From: Limonium bicolor
Taxonomy: Eukaryota; Streptophyta; Magnoliopsida; Caryophyllales; Plumbaginaceae
NCBI GenBank assembly: GCA_023374045.1
Contig: CM041777.1
Span: 464,161,827 to 464,225,826 of the forward strand
Reading direction: 5' to 3'
DNA: 64,000 bases
Shown: in pieces, positions 10,625 through 22,770 of the stretch
Position numbering within the stretch: the first letter of the stretch is position 1
Layout of the letters: the number at the start of each line of letters is the position of its first letter
Notes under the pieces: generated by a model
The model's database searches: none
What the model saw: the letters and a program-made list of their open reading frames with translations, nothing else
What the model was told of the DNA's origin: nothing
Made by a program: the position numbers and the translations under genes

Positions 10625-12484
10625 GGAGTACCGCTCTGATGACGAGATACTAGGTTAAGACAGTGAGCTTGGGACTTAGGAACCGTTTGTGAGGTACGAA
10701 ACGTCTTTGTCTTAATGGAATTATGTGTTAGCAGAGCCTTTGGCTTGCAAGTGTTAGCCCTTGAGGCACACACATGAGTTGATTGTAATAGGTGCGTTAT
10801 TGAGAAGACGAACGGTAATACTGAAGTCTAGTGGTGGTGTGAGCCAGGAAGCTGGCCAAGGGCATAAAGACCCGGGAATCTTACCCCCGTTAAGGACCAG
10901 CTGAGAGCTCAGCCAGGAGGAGACACAAACGTCATGAGTACATTAGCGATGGTCCATTTTCATGTGGAAGTCCAGTACGGACTACCGCCGACAGTACCCC
11001 ACCCGCCACAACCCAATGAGTAGAATACAACTGAGAAATATAATCCCCGAATATAGGGAAGAGGGCTACCAAGCCCAGCAGACCGTCTAAACGCTCTCGC
11101 ACCGAATGAATAATTCCTACTCCTGTAACATTAATACAAACTCAATATCATACCTCCATTGACGACCAAGCGCTGTAGCAATAGGCACCGCCAGAGGCGA
11201 GCGCCACTACTACCATAACGTCGTGGAAAGGATCACCCAGGGCATCAGGGTAAGCGGACCAGGGGGGCCTTGAGCTCCGCGAGACCGTCGCCTGTAATGG
11301 GGACCTTTAACCACCATACCAGGGTATCGTAATACCAAACTGTAAAGAGAGATTATATTGAAAACGTGGAAGAATTTTGTGAGTATACCGTCCTGTTATG
11401 TTCAAAGTCCAAACCTAATCTTGTGTACACACAATACAGTGACGCTAGAACCTTGTCGTGACGACACATGTGGAGAAACAAATTCCGAGCGTTTACGCTA
11501 CTGTGAGTCTAATGTGAGGGACGACTTGGCTAATCTAATGACAATGTGGTTAGGAAACTTTCCAAACCAAATACCGTTTTTTTCATGAACAATCATTCTA
11601 ACGGTACTTAAGCCACCAATGCAACAGTAAGACAAACAAGTCGGAAACCGACAACTCTACTTGCATGGTGCGCTTGCCACTGCAAGCACTGATTTAAACA
11701 ATGTACCAATAATTTCGTCTACCCCGCGCACTTGCTACTGCAAGTGCTGCAAACAACTACGACCGCAATTACCACTGCTAATATAGCTACAAACGAATTT
11801 TGTAAACTGTGTAGACCAATGGTACAACACCATGGCTACCATTAATCATCAAACAATTGTACACCTATATATAAACTACAGAACTACAATTGTTACAATA
11901 AACCACTAAGATACGAGGCCTACAACCTCTGAAGGACCCGACGAGTCCGACTAACGCAATAAAAAGGGCACACCAGCCCATAACAAATTATAACTACTAA
12001 GCAAGAAAGAATCAAATGACACCGGCTTAAGAGCCAAGATAACATAATTTAATTATCAAACCATTTAATGGCTGAATTGGAAGTGGACGGTGAAACCTGA
12101 TTCCCAGGGATCAAGGGAAACCAACCACAAATTGGGGTGGAAGGTTAGTTCAACACTGGTGCTGATCACACCAGGGTCGGATGACTCCTGAGACCCTTCA
12201 CAAGTTGCCACAATTAATTACAGTCAAGATAAACAAAACTGCAGTATACTAGTTACAAACAACTAGCAACAATTTAGCAATAAGACATTAAATAAAGAAA
12301 CTTGTGACTAACAGTTTACGTTGCATATTGTAAATCATACAAAATAAAACTATGGAGGGAATATGATCGAATAACAATCAGTACCGACAAAACACACCAG
12401 GGGATTAGTAAAACGTATCAGTCCACAGATGGACCAAAAGTGAAAAGAACAATTCTACCGTAATATGGCTATTACCAAACACTA

Positions 12485-13134
12485 CTGATTTACCTAACAC
12501 TACAAGGTGGTTTTCTACTTAGGTAAGTGTATTAGCCATGATTTACGACCCCTGACCACTACCTTTACCAAGGAGTGCTATGTACGATTATGTACAATTA
12601 AAAACGAACAAACGTCAAGATTAAGTTTTATGAATATTATCAAGATCATACTGATTATGAGACAAGTTCTAAGTAGAAAAATGGCTACTGCCATTGGCGT
12701 TCTGCCATGTAAAAATGATAAGCATCAATATGTGTTAAAGACACGTCGTCTACTATTGTGACGACTGTCAATAATGAATGAATGTATAAATTAAAATAAT
12801 GGCAAACAACTGATTTACCTAACACTACAAGGTGGTTTTCTACTTAGGTAAGTGTATTAGCCATGATTTACGACCCCTGACCACTACCTTTACCAAGGAG
12901 TGCTATGTACGATTATGTACAATTAAAAACGAACAAACGTCAAGATTAAGTTTTATGAATATTATCAAGATCATACTGATTATGAGACAAGTTCTAAGTA
13001 GAATAATGGCTACTGCCATTGGCGTTCTGCCATGTAAAAATGATAAGCATCAATATGTGTTAAAGACACGTCGTCTACTATTGTGACGACTGTCAATAAT
13101 GAATGAATGTATAAATTAAAATAATGGCAAACAA
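12485..13134. repeat. 325-bp tandem duplication
   Basis: Two head-to-tail units (12485-12809 and 12810-13134) begin CTGATTTACC and end GGCAAACAA. They are nearly identical by eye; one visible difference is AGAAAAATGG versus AGAATAATGG. The apparent 84-codon frames in each unit are copies of one another and match no family I know. The duplication is recent and internal to element A. Confidence 0.9.
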
Positions 13135-13879
13135 CTAAATCAATATGACAAAACACTCAAACTGAACGCTAAATAGCGCAAGTAAGCAAGTACCTAATGT
13201 ACGAATAAAGAGCATGAACCCAGGAGACCGGGAACATCGACTCCGAATACCTTTCGAGGTATATTACTAACACAACAATAATGATTAACTAACAGGCGCC
13301 AAATCACGCACTTGAAATATAAATAACTGCAGTTACAAATAACTAGCACTAAACAATAAGTAACAACAAAGACATTGCTTACTAGCCGAATACCACGAAT
13401 ATATACCAGCAGTCAATGCTAATCACTAATAGTGATAAACGTTTAGTCCTAAGGACAAACATAATCTGGTGAGAACTGGCATACCCCTTGTCGATGCAGT
13501 ACCGCCAATGAGAATGGTTAGAAAGTGAAGAGTCAAGCAGTCATGCAAATACACCCAATTAAATGGAACAGGGGACAAAAATGAATACACAAGTATGAGA
13601 ACTTACCCTACGCTGTATCGGAAATTATAGGTGAGATGTGATAATGATTAAACCTGGAGGAAAAGAATATGTATAGCGCTCAAGGAGATTGAGATATGAG
13701 ACCTGGCGTCGCTAACTCAGCACAAATACTACGTAAACCGATTGCAGCCATATAGACGAATCAACATTTAACGTTTCACTGATTAACAACCAAGTACTAC
13801 CGTTAGGGGTGAATACCAGATGAAATGTATTACTAAGGACGTGAGTCCAAGGAGCAAAAAAAATAGTGTCTTCAACTAC

Positions 13880-14960
13880 CTTTATCATCCGTACTACTAG
13901 AACAGTAACGCTTACGACAAGATCACCAACAATGCGAACTAATTAACAACGAACCACAATAAGGACATCCATCAACAAGGGAGATTGACAATAGAATACT
14001 TCACAATAGCCGTGTGACAGACGCTACCAGTTTACTAAACGGGACATGGGACGACCGCACTCCGATAGGAGCATGTGGGCCTGACAGACTTATTTATAAA
14101 GTTAGTCAGGTAAGTAGTAATGTATCAGTATGGTACCCCATGCATGTAGACAAGTAGTGTTAGGAACACGAGAAGTAGTCAACTCCGTGCTATGGACAAT
14201 GATGCAGATCACCTCGAAGATGGACGAGGAGAGCCGCAGTTAAACCAACGGGCTAGAGAAAAAAAAAATCTTCAACACAGACTAGCAGACAGTACACAGT
14301 CTAGACATGGAGACTTTTCCAAGACGACGACGCTGATGACAAAAACAGGAAACCCACTGTATGGATCATGCAAGTTCTTGCAATCCAGAGGAATCTACCA
14401 GATGATGTGAACTTAAACACGTGACTACGCAACGAAGAAAGACAAAGCTAGCACACTAGCAGATGCCTCGAGCAAGGAACAAACGTTGTAATAACTGACA
14501 ACCGTCGATCGACTGGAATATGGTACGCACGGAAGCGACCAACATGAATACGAGCACAACATATAGATTTCCCCTGCCAGAAGCAGGAAGAACCATACAA
14601 ACGTTCATGCTAACCCGACACACGGGAAGACATAGCAGACATCAACACGAAGCAAGTAACGAGGAACTACAACAATATGTTACTCCGGAACAAAACCACT
14701 AGGAGACACGGATGACAATCTTTATCGAGGTGGACATGAAGGCTAGTACGTCTCGGTATTACCAAGACAAGTGCAAAGAGCACTAAGTACTAATAATAGC
14801 CAATGTCATATGCCAACTCAAGCTGAAAGTCGATGAGAGAAGATACGCGAAGATGCTAGTAATCCCAACGATGGAATATACGACAATACAAAGAGGCAAA
14901 CTGAACCTATATTCATGGGTCTGCACCTCCGTACGGAGCGAGTGGGCCCATAGAGCGCAA
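13880..14960 (+). pseudogene. Gypsy pol relic (RNase H-integrase region), element A
   Basis: This is a decayed fragment of Gypsy polyprotein. Bases 14444-14479 read KASTLADASSKE. The ADALSR(K) signature at the RNase H-integrase junction of Gypsy/chromovirus pol is usually preceded by KAN or KAS, so this matches with L to S and R to S-K changes. Bases 14899-14955 align with the GPY/F region at 24340-24400 in the sister fragment, but the frame is broken. The homologous block continues to the GCGACTG near 15085. Several frameshifts and stops exclude a working protein. Gypsy assignment is good; the lineage is inferred. Confidence 0.65.
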
Positions 14961-15648
14961 ACACGTGCCTAACCCTTGATAGTTTAAGAACCCGGAGGGG
15001 CTAGAGTCATACCCGTCTCTCTAATAACCTACATGAGAGTTAGAGAACTCAATGAGAGCCAAGTATCCAACGCTCCTTGTTGAGCGACTGTTGTATACTT
15101 GTAGGGTACGTGGGCACATGTTTGCACTAAATTTTGTTGTTTCGTATGCAGGGAATACAGTAGTTGTTGGTATGTTTGGTGGTATACGGGGCATACGATG
15201 TTGCCTGTTTGGTACGCGGGGCGTACGTTGTTGGTTTGTTTGTGTATGATGTGCACTTGTATGTATGTATCCTATGCGGTACCTGTGTTGAATGATATGT
15301 TTACACCCATGTGTAGTACTTTTCTTTATGATACTGTGATATATATATATATTTATTGTACATTGTAGATTGATTACATATGGTATCGCTTAGATACAAA
15401 TGAATCATTAGATACGGAATGTGGAATGATGATATGGTATGGACACCTCGGGGAGGTTGTCAGGGTTGGTAGAACTGATAGGAAATAACGGTGCTGATGG
15501 ATCGCCTACATCCATATGTTTGAACCAACGCCACAAATGATGGCTATGTGTAGTATAAGCACAATACGACGTGTGTAAATGATATATCATATAGATGTAC
15601 ATTATGGGATTATATGGGTAGTTATTAATACACCTACCTAAGTAAAGC

Positions 15649-15683
15649 GACTTCGGGACGAAGTCTTTTTAAGGGGGGTAGAT
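15649..15683 (+). promoter_or_regulatory. Hairpin plus polypurine tract, element A
   Basis: The stem GACTTCG / CGAAGTC with a 3-nt loop (15649-15665) is followed by TTTTT and the polypurine tract AAGGGGGGTAGAT, which ends exactly at the start of the 3' LTR (15684). The PPT primes plus-strand DNA synthesis. The hairpin recurs before the PPT of elements D, C and E/F with compensatory base changes. Confidence 0.9.
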
Positions 15684-18600
15684 TGAAATACCTCTAATTA
15701 ATTAAATATTGATTAAACAAATATTTAATTAAATTAAGGCCTAAACATGCCTTAAAAATAAATTAAACACAACAAAGTTTAACAGAAAACAAGAATTACA
15801 CCCTTTGACCTTTTAGGGTGATTAAATATCCAAACGAACTCCGTTTGACCTAAAATTTTAACCTGAGCCTTATAACACATAAATGAACATATTAAAACCA
15901 TTTCCAAGGGAAACCAAGCTCAGAAACTCATTAGAACACAAAATGTGCACCAAGCTTCCTTAAAGCACATTTTTGTGAGAGTGCCTTCAAAATGAGTCCT
16001 ATTTAATTTTAGGGTCTTAAATACCCTTAAATATACTAATGGGACATAATGTACCACATTGAAATGTATAAATCAAGTTTTTCAAAATAACCAAAAATAT
16101 GTGCATTGTTTTATAAAAACCAAATAGTGAAAAAATAACATTTTACCTCTTAATCATGTCTATGGTCAATGTATTCTCTTGACCTTGACTACTATATCAC
16201 CGCCAGTTTAAGACTTATAACATAGTATGTTACCGTCCCCAAATGCTGATTAAAGGTGAGTCACCATCCTTACGTAAATAAAGTAACATAGGTACATTAT
16301 TTTGATAATATTAACACATAGCCTTATTTCTCCAATCCCATCTGATCATTTCCGTCTGTCTATTCGCCCACCTTACCCACTTGCGGGACCTGCACACCAC
16401 CGAGCACCATACATCAAATATGGGTACTTTATTACATGAATATACATAATATACATATATTGGCAAGCAATCCATTTACTCCTACCGTACTACTGCTACC
16501 AATACTACCCATTTGCAAATCTGCAAGAGCCCGCCTACTACTCAGCCTATGACATATATATACATATTATACATCATGACCATCACTATACAAGTTAGGT
16601 ACAAGTTAGTATATATAATAACTAAACTAATGACCCCATCCCTGCTTGTCCCATCCGACAGCTTCAATGCAATTGACTACTTCAATGACATTCTAGCCAT
16701 ACTAACACGCACTACTACCTATAGCCGCTTACATTTTCTTTTCGGTTAACACCCTGGCTTCTTCTTCCCACGGAAGCTCCAGTTTTTCTTTCTTGCTGAG
16801 TCCAACCCGACAGCATCTACAGGCATAAGAGGTTCCCTAGATATCTAGAAAGACGTACCTTGACTCCCTTGCCCGAGCCCAATACCCAACACCATTATAG
16901 CTGATTTCTTTTTCTTCCATTTCAGTACCTTCTCCTTCCGCTCCTATCATTCCAGAACCGGAAGCATCACAGCTTTTCCTTGCTGTTTCTTTCACCGTGA
17001 ACAATACTCATCTTCCATGGCTGCTGCATCACGAACTAGGTAAGCTGCTATGACAAAAAAATATATCTGTTGTACTCCTCTCTTCTTCCTCTATTCATGG
17101 AACTCACCAAGTTTATTGCATCCAACAAACAAAGGCTGTGTTGGGCTTGAAGTAGTGTTGTTACTCGGCTGGTAACAGAAGAAGAAAGGGGGTTGGTTTT
17201 CATCACCCTTTCAAGGTAAAAACCTGCACAACCTAGCTCATTCTTTCCTTCTCATTTCCGGTAAAGGACCCAGCTCCTTCTAAGCTCCTCTCCTTGCTCC
17301 TTTCACGTACATGAAGCAGAGGAAAAAACCCAACTTGATCTTCCTCCTCCATTTCGGTAATGTCCCCAGCCTATACTAAGCTCTCTTCTTGTTTCTTTAC
17401 GTGGAAAAAAATAGAGAAGTATACCCTGGTTGAAGAGAAAAAAACCCAGGTGAGAGTCTCTTTTCTTCACCATTTCGGTGAGTTCCACCACAGTTGTATC
17501 TCCTTGTTGTACCGGTTATATGTCTAGCATGGACTGGGCTATCTCCCTGTTTTTTTTCACGTCCAAAACCAGAAGAAACTGCCCTGCATGGTGAAGAAGA
17601 AGAACCAAGTATAGAGCCTCATTCTCATCCTTCTCGGTAAGAAAAAAAAATCCAGGTAAGAAGCTCCATTGCTAGCCTTTCTCGGTAAGGGAAAAACCTT
17701 ACTCTATCTCTGTTATATTACCGGTCTTCTTCCAGTGTTTCCCTAGCCTATTCACTGCATTCTTCACGTACAAAAACAGAGGAGAAGTACCTTGGTTCAT
17801 GCAGTAGCAAAGTCCAAGCAACACTCTTGATTTACCTTGTTTCGGTAAGTGAAAAATGCCACCGTTTCCTCCTTATATTACCCAGTGTACCTACTGGTAT
17901 AAACAGCAGTTTAACATTCTATTTTGCCCACTGAAAAACAGGCGTGAATGACCCATAAACCAGCTCCATAGTAAGGTAAATAGCATGTGTTTTCTAGCTT
18001 AAAACCATGCCTTATTCCCCATGTATTACCGAGAGTGTGTACTAGTTTTAAGCACCAGTTTTAACATTGTTTTTGCTCATAAAAACCAGGCGCAAGTAAG
18101 CCTTGAACCCAGCTTCAAATAAGGTAAATACTATGTACTTTACAAGCATAAATCAACCCATAATAACCATGCTTATATGGCTAACATGTGTTCTTTTCAT
18201 GGCATGAGGTGCTGTTGGAAAAAAAAATCATTGAAAACCTCCTGCACAAAACCGTAAAGGAACAGACCCAAATATACTTATACAAGTGAGTATTTTGCTC
18301 CTAATAATGTATATATTAAGCTTATATAATTAGTGCCTCAAAGACTTACCAAACCTTGTGTTAAAAATTAGGCCGAAGGGTTAAAGTGCTGTTTGGTGTG
18401 TTTGGAAGCTTGGAAAATCAAACTAGGTGAGTAATACTTACCTTATGATATAAGATGGTTTTCATGGTATTTTGTTGTATAAATATACAAGCCGTGGGTT
18501 TAGATAGGATCATATAATTCAATTATGTATTAAAATGTTTAATAACAATTTTGGTTGGTTAGTTTTGGTGTGTTAATGACCTATAAGGTCAAGGAAATTA

Positions 18601-19947
18601 ATTATGGGTCAAAAACATAATTTATAAAAATATTAGAGTATGGGTGATGAAAACCGAGACCAAACATGGTCTTAAATGACTAAACTATGCATTATAATGT
18701 TTTATAACATTTTTAGTTGATAATATAAGGTTTAGATGACATATTATGTCATAAAGATTAATTAAATGATTTTAGGAAACATTTAAGAAAAACCATAGGA
18801 TAAACCGTAATCAATATGGTTTTTATAACATTTATGTGTAATTTTATCCAATGTAAATTAATGTAACAAGGCCAAGCATTTTAGGCCATTTAACTTAATT
18901 GCCATATTAAGTTAAAAATGGATTTAAAATGAATTTAGAACAAAAATAAATATTACCGTAATAGTTTGGGTTCAATTGTAATTTAAATAAATTTTGGAGT
19001 TGACTATAAATAATAACCGAAGACTATGCATTAAAACCTTATTTCATGAATCATATAAAAATTTAATAAAGTTTTGAGACAAAATATAATTTATGAAAAT
19101 TATAGGGGTCAAACTGTAATTATACACTCCTAGTCAAACTGAAAATTATTGGGTCAACATAGACCATATTAGGGGGTTTGACCAAATTTAATGTCATAAA
19201 TAATTAATTTATGAACTTATGTTAACATTATAAGAGGAATGTTGAATTTATAAAACTTATGGGGTATAAAATGTAAATACTGAAAATTAGAGGTGTAATT
19301 TGGTTAATATGATTGTTTATATCTTAAGTATTAAATTTGGGAATTCTTGGAGTTATATAAGTGGGTATATTAATAAGAGTGTATAATACATAGTTTTGTG
19401 ACAAATAGAAAGTACATTATAAAAGAAGGGGTCAAAATGAAGATAAGGAAAAAGATTTGTGGGCGGAAATAAGATTTTTTTTTTAAAAGTTCATGGGGCT
19501 GTGAGCAAATAATGGTAAGAAACTATAGGTTATATTCAATAATGAATATTAAAAACATATAGTATAACACATGTATAAACATTATGATGATATATGTGGT
19601 TATTTTGTAAATAAGGAAAAGATAGTGGCGGGAAAAGAAATCTACCAAACAGCTATGGGCTGTTCGGTAATATGGAAGAAAATAACATATACAAACTATA
19701 TGTTATAATTATTGTAATGTTTGGATGATAAAACAAATGTAGGTAAAAATATTAAGAGGTTTGTGATAAAAGAATAAATGTGAAAAGTTGAAGGGTTAAA
19801 ACAAAAACAAACAGAGCCTAAGAGACTGTTTGGTATTTTCGGAAATTTCAAACCATATAATATATTTACACTATACGATTTAAATGATATAGTATACGGT
19901 AAGTTAAGTATGCTATAAGAATTGTGGTGAAATTGTGATACTTGGAG
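15684..19947 (+). repeat. 3' LTR of element A, truncated
   Basis: The first 4264 bp of the LTR correspond to 2060-2602 plus 4227-7944. This copy has the empty site of the solo-LTR insertion. Differences from the 5' copy are sparse (point changes, short indels in A-runs). The last 2.7 kb is missing: sequence stops after CTTGGAG at 19947, and LTR B begins with TG at 19948. Either B inserted here and the remainder lies outside the window, or recombination swapped the 3' portion. Confidence 0.9.
16760..18430 (+). repeat. Second copy of the degenerate U3 repeat zone
   Basis: This is the 3'-LTR counterpart of 4740-6430, with the same CTTCTT/GGTAAG pattern. It differs from the first copy by scattered substitutions and A-run length. 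Confidence 0.6.
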
Positions 19948-22770
19948 TGAAATACCCCTAACCTTAAAAACATAATTAAATGATCTATTAATGATCCAAG
20001 ATGGTTAATAAACATCTAAATACCATTGAGGAACAATCTAAAGATCTCAACAAGGCAAAAACATGCCTTAAGATCGGTAAAGCCAAAATTGTGCTTTAAA
20101 GCACCATAATGATTGTATGACCTCAAATTAGATCCAAAGTGGATTCCTAAGTATTGTAATGAGGTAAGTAACACAACAAAACTGTTCTCAAAGAAAACTA
20201 AGCTCAGAAACACCCTGTGACACAAAATGTGCACTAAAACACCTTAAAGCACATTTTTTGTGTATGAGCTCTAAGAGAATGACTTTTTGTCTTTTTAAAG
20301 ACTGGAGTATATCATTTAAATCATTAATTTGACATGATAGACTATATTTTAAAGTCTAAATCAAAGTTTGAAAATTAAAAATCAAAATTGGCAATTTAGT
20401 ATGAATAGTAACCCAAATAGTGCATTTTTACGCAAGATTGACTAAGTTTGGTCAATGGTCAATTAATTGACCATCCTTGCCTTATGAAGTCGGCAGCAAG
20501 GGAGCTGGGAAGACAGCTCACACAGCATTAACACATAATATCTAATCAATTTGGTGAATCACCATTTACTATTCAATTAACTAATATAAACTTAACTTAT
20601 AAGCAAAATTTGATTACCTTCTTCATTTGTCTTGCTTCCCAGCCGACACCAGACTCTTCTAACCTCTCCTTGCTTCTCTAAAACCGTGGCTAACACACCA
20701 AGAACAGAGGTGAACACCAATTGATCTAGGTAAGCTTATTAAGCTATTTAATGTTCATTTTCTTCACAATTCTTACCTCTTTCCATGGAGCAAAGCATCA
20801 ACCATTTCCATCAATGTTCTTGGGTTGTTTTGGAGGTTAAATGGAGGGTATATCTCGGCATTAACAAGGGAAGAAGGTGGAGAAAGCTAATCTTGTTCTT
20901 AAGGTATAAAAATGTGCTTTAAGCACATATCTTTTGATTCCCTTCAAATCCGGTTATGACACTTTGTTTCCTAGCTTATAATATTCATCTTAACATGATT
21001 ATTCAGTTGGTACACCAAGAACTTCAAGGTATAACCAGATCCAAGCCAAAAACACCATTTTTGGCATCTTAATCAAGGTAAAAATTAGCCATTTTCTAAT
21101 CTGAGTTATACCAGTTTGAAGCTTGGTTTTAGTAGCTATTTTGATGATCCTTATCTACTGTAAATACAGGCCGAATAACACTTTGGTTACCTTGTTATTT
21201 TAAGGTAAACTTTACCTTGAAAATTGACATTAAACACTTCTTATGGTTAGATCTTGCTTGGAGACTAATCATGCCTTAATTGCTGTTTGAAAACATGTAA
21301 ACTAAGCTGTGGAAAATAAATCTCCATACCGCCGTGGCCAAACAAGGCCTTACCTTGGCAAAAATAAGGTATAAATCACTTAAACCTTCACTTGGTATAT
21401 TAATATGTAATTATACATATGTATATGTATTTTGCCGTGAGTGAACAAGGTTTATAGGTCTTATTTTGACCTTAGGTGATTAAGGAATGGTTTAATAAAT
21501 TTTATAACTAATTAATAAGCATAATTGTCAAATTTAAGACATTATGTGAAAAATTGCTAAATAAAGAAAAGATGTGTGTAAGGCCGAGAGTTTAAAGTAT
21601 TCTTGAGCTATTTATGTGTAATTTTATGTTATAAAGCAAGGTTGTAATAAGGCCATGTCATTAGGCCATTTTAATTTAAATTTAAAGCTTATTTAGTTTA
21701 ATTTATGCTTATATAATTAAGTTTGGGGTCAAACGGTAATTACTAGCAATTTATTAGGCCGTGGGCTTAATTTAGAGGAATTTTGGGTTTTTAAATGAAA
21801 TTAATAAAAATTATAACATTTTATAAAGTTTTGTGTCAAAATTGCAAATATAGAAAACTATTGGGTATATTTGGTGATTACCGAAAGTTTGGTTCCAATT
21901 TGGTATTTGAAGTCAAAGTTGACTATATAGGAGACTTTGACCAAGTTTGGAGAATTTGAGAAATTAAAATACTACCTTATAATAAGATAGTTATTAAATT
22001 GTTAAAGATTTATAAGAGATGGGGTGATATAGTGATTTCCGANNNNNNNNNNNNNNNNNNNNNNNNNNNNNNNNNNNNNNNNNNNNNNNNNNNNNNNNNN
22101 NNNNNNNNNNNNNNNNNNNNNNNNNNNNNNNNNNNNNNNNNNNNNNNNNNNNNNNNNNNNNNNNNNNNNNNNNNNNNNNNNNNNNNNNNNNNNNNNNNNN
22201 NNNNNNNNNNNNNNNNNNNNNNNNNNNNNNNNNNNNNNNNNNNNNNNNNNNNNNNNNNNNNNNNNNNNNNNNNNNNNNNNNNNNNNNNNNNNNNNNNNNN
22301 NNNNNNNNNNNNNNNNNNNNNNNNNNNNNNNNNNNNNNNNNNNNNNNNNNNNNNNNNNNNNNNNNNNNNNNNNNNNNNNNNNNNNNNNNNNNNNNNNNNN
22401 NNNNNNNNNNNNNNNNNNNNNNNNNNNNNNNNNNNNNNNNNNNNNNNNNNNNNNNNNNNNNNNNNNNNNNNNNNNNNNNNNNNNNNNNNNNNNNNNNNNN
22501 NNNNNNNNNNNNNNNNNNNNNNNNNNNNNNNNNNNNNNNNNNCGAAATTGTTTATACAGGTGGCCACGAAGAGCATGAGTGATTGAGATGGGAATTAGGA
22601 ACTGTGGAGAGTTATTTTGTTTACGTTGTTTTCTTGAGTTCAGACCGTAGCTTAGATAATTGTAATGGTTGTAATTGGTGAGGTTGGTACCGGGTGTTTG
22701 GAACCCGATGGTCTGTTAACGCCTTTAGTATTTTATTTCCGCTGCAATTATGTTAAATAGGGGCGTTACA
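19948..22770 (+). repeat. LTR B, superfamily LTR with gap
   Basis: It starts TGAAATACCCCTAACC and ends GGGGCGTTACA. The layout is as in LTR A: a U3 hairpin (20224-20257), AT-rich sequence, then GGTATA/GGTAAG-like motifs near 20727, 20903, 21026, 21074, 21200 and 21365. A 500-N gap interrupts it. The apparent length is 2.8 kb, but the gap makes this unreliable. No PBS follows the 3' end; the next base begins a pol relic. The element is therefore deleted or chimeric. No gene is seen. Confidence 0.75.
22043..22542. other. assembly gap, 500 N
   Basis: A run of exactly 500 N inside LTR B; true length unknown. The frames spanning it on both strands are artefacts. Confidence 0.99.

Larger units (their letters stand above)
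10610..15683 (+). mobile_element. Internal region of element A (decayed)
   Basis: This is 5.1 kb between PBS and PPT. No frame longer than 84 codons is open, so gag and pol are heavily eroded. The first 3.2 kb (10625-13880) has no recognisable domain, although its place is that of gag, protease and reverse transcriptase. It contains a 325-bp tandem duplication (12485-13134). From 13880 to about 14960 it matches the pol relic at 22771-24612. From 15090 to 15648 it is non-coding, with TACG/GGGTACG-rich sequence. LTR conservation against coding decay implies mobilisation in trans, or decay before the last transposition. Confidence 0.8.
2060..19947 (+). mobile_element. Element A: giant-LTR Gypsy-like retrotransposon, 3' LTR truncated
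   Basis: The parts, in order, are a 5' LTR (2060-10609), a PBS matching tRNA-iMet (10613-10624), a decayed internal region with Gypsy pol relics, a hairpin plus polypurine tract (15649-15683), and the first 4.26 kb of the 3' LTR (15684-19947). The two LTRs are almost identical over the shared part, apart from the solo-LTR insertion in the 5' copy, which indicates recent retrotransposition. The 3' LTR breaks at 19947 exactly where LTR B starts. Its remaining 2.7 kb is not in the window, and no target-site duplication could be found. No intact gene is present, so this copy would be non-autonomous. Assignment to Gypsy rests on the pol relics; a chromovirus (Tekay/Del-like) placement is likely but tentative. 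Confidence 0.85.

Noticed and set aside
10625..13880. Gag or RT in the first part of the element A interior
   Set aside because: Position suggests it, but no zinc knuckle, DTGA or YVDD/YLDD-type motif could be read in any frame.
21999..22586. Open frames across the gap at 22043-22542
   Set aside because: Artefacts of the N run.
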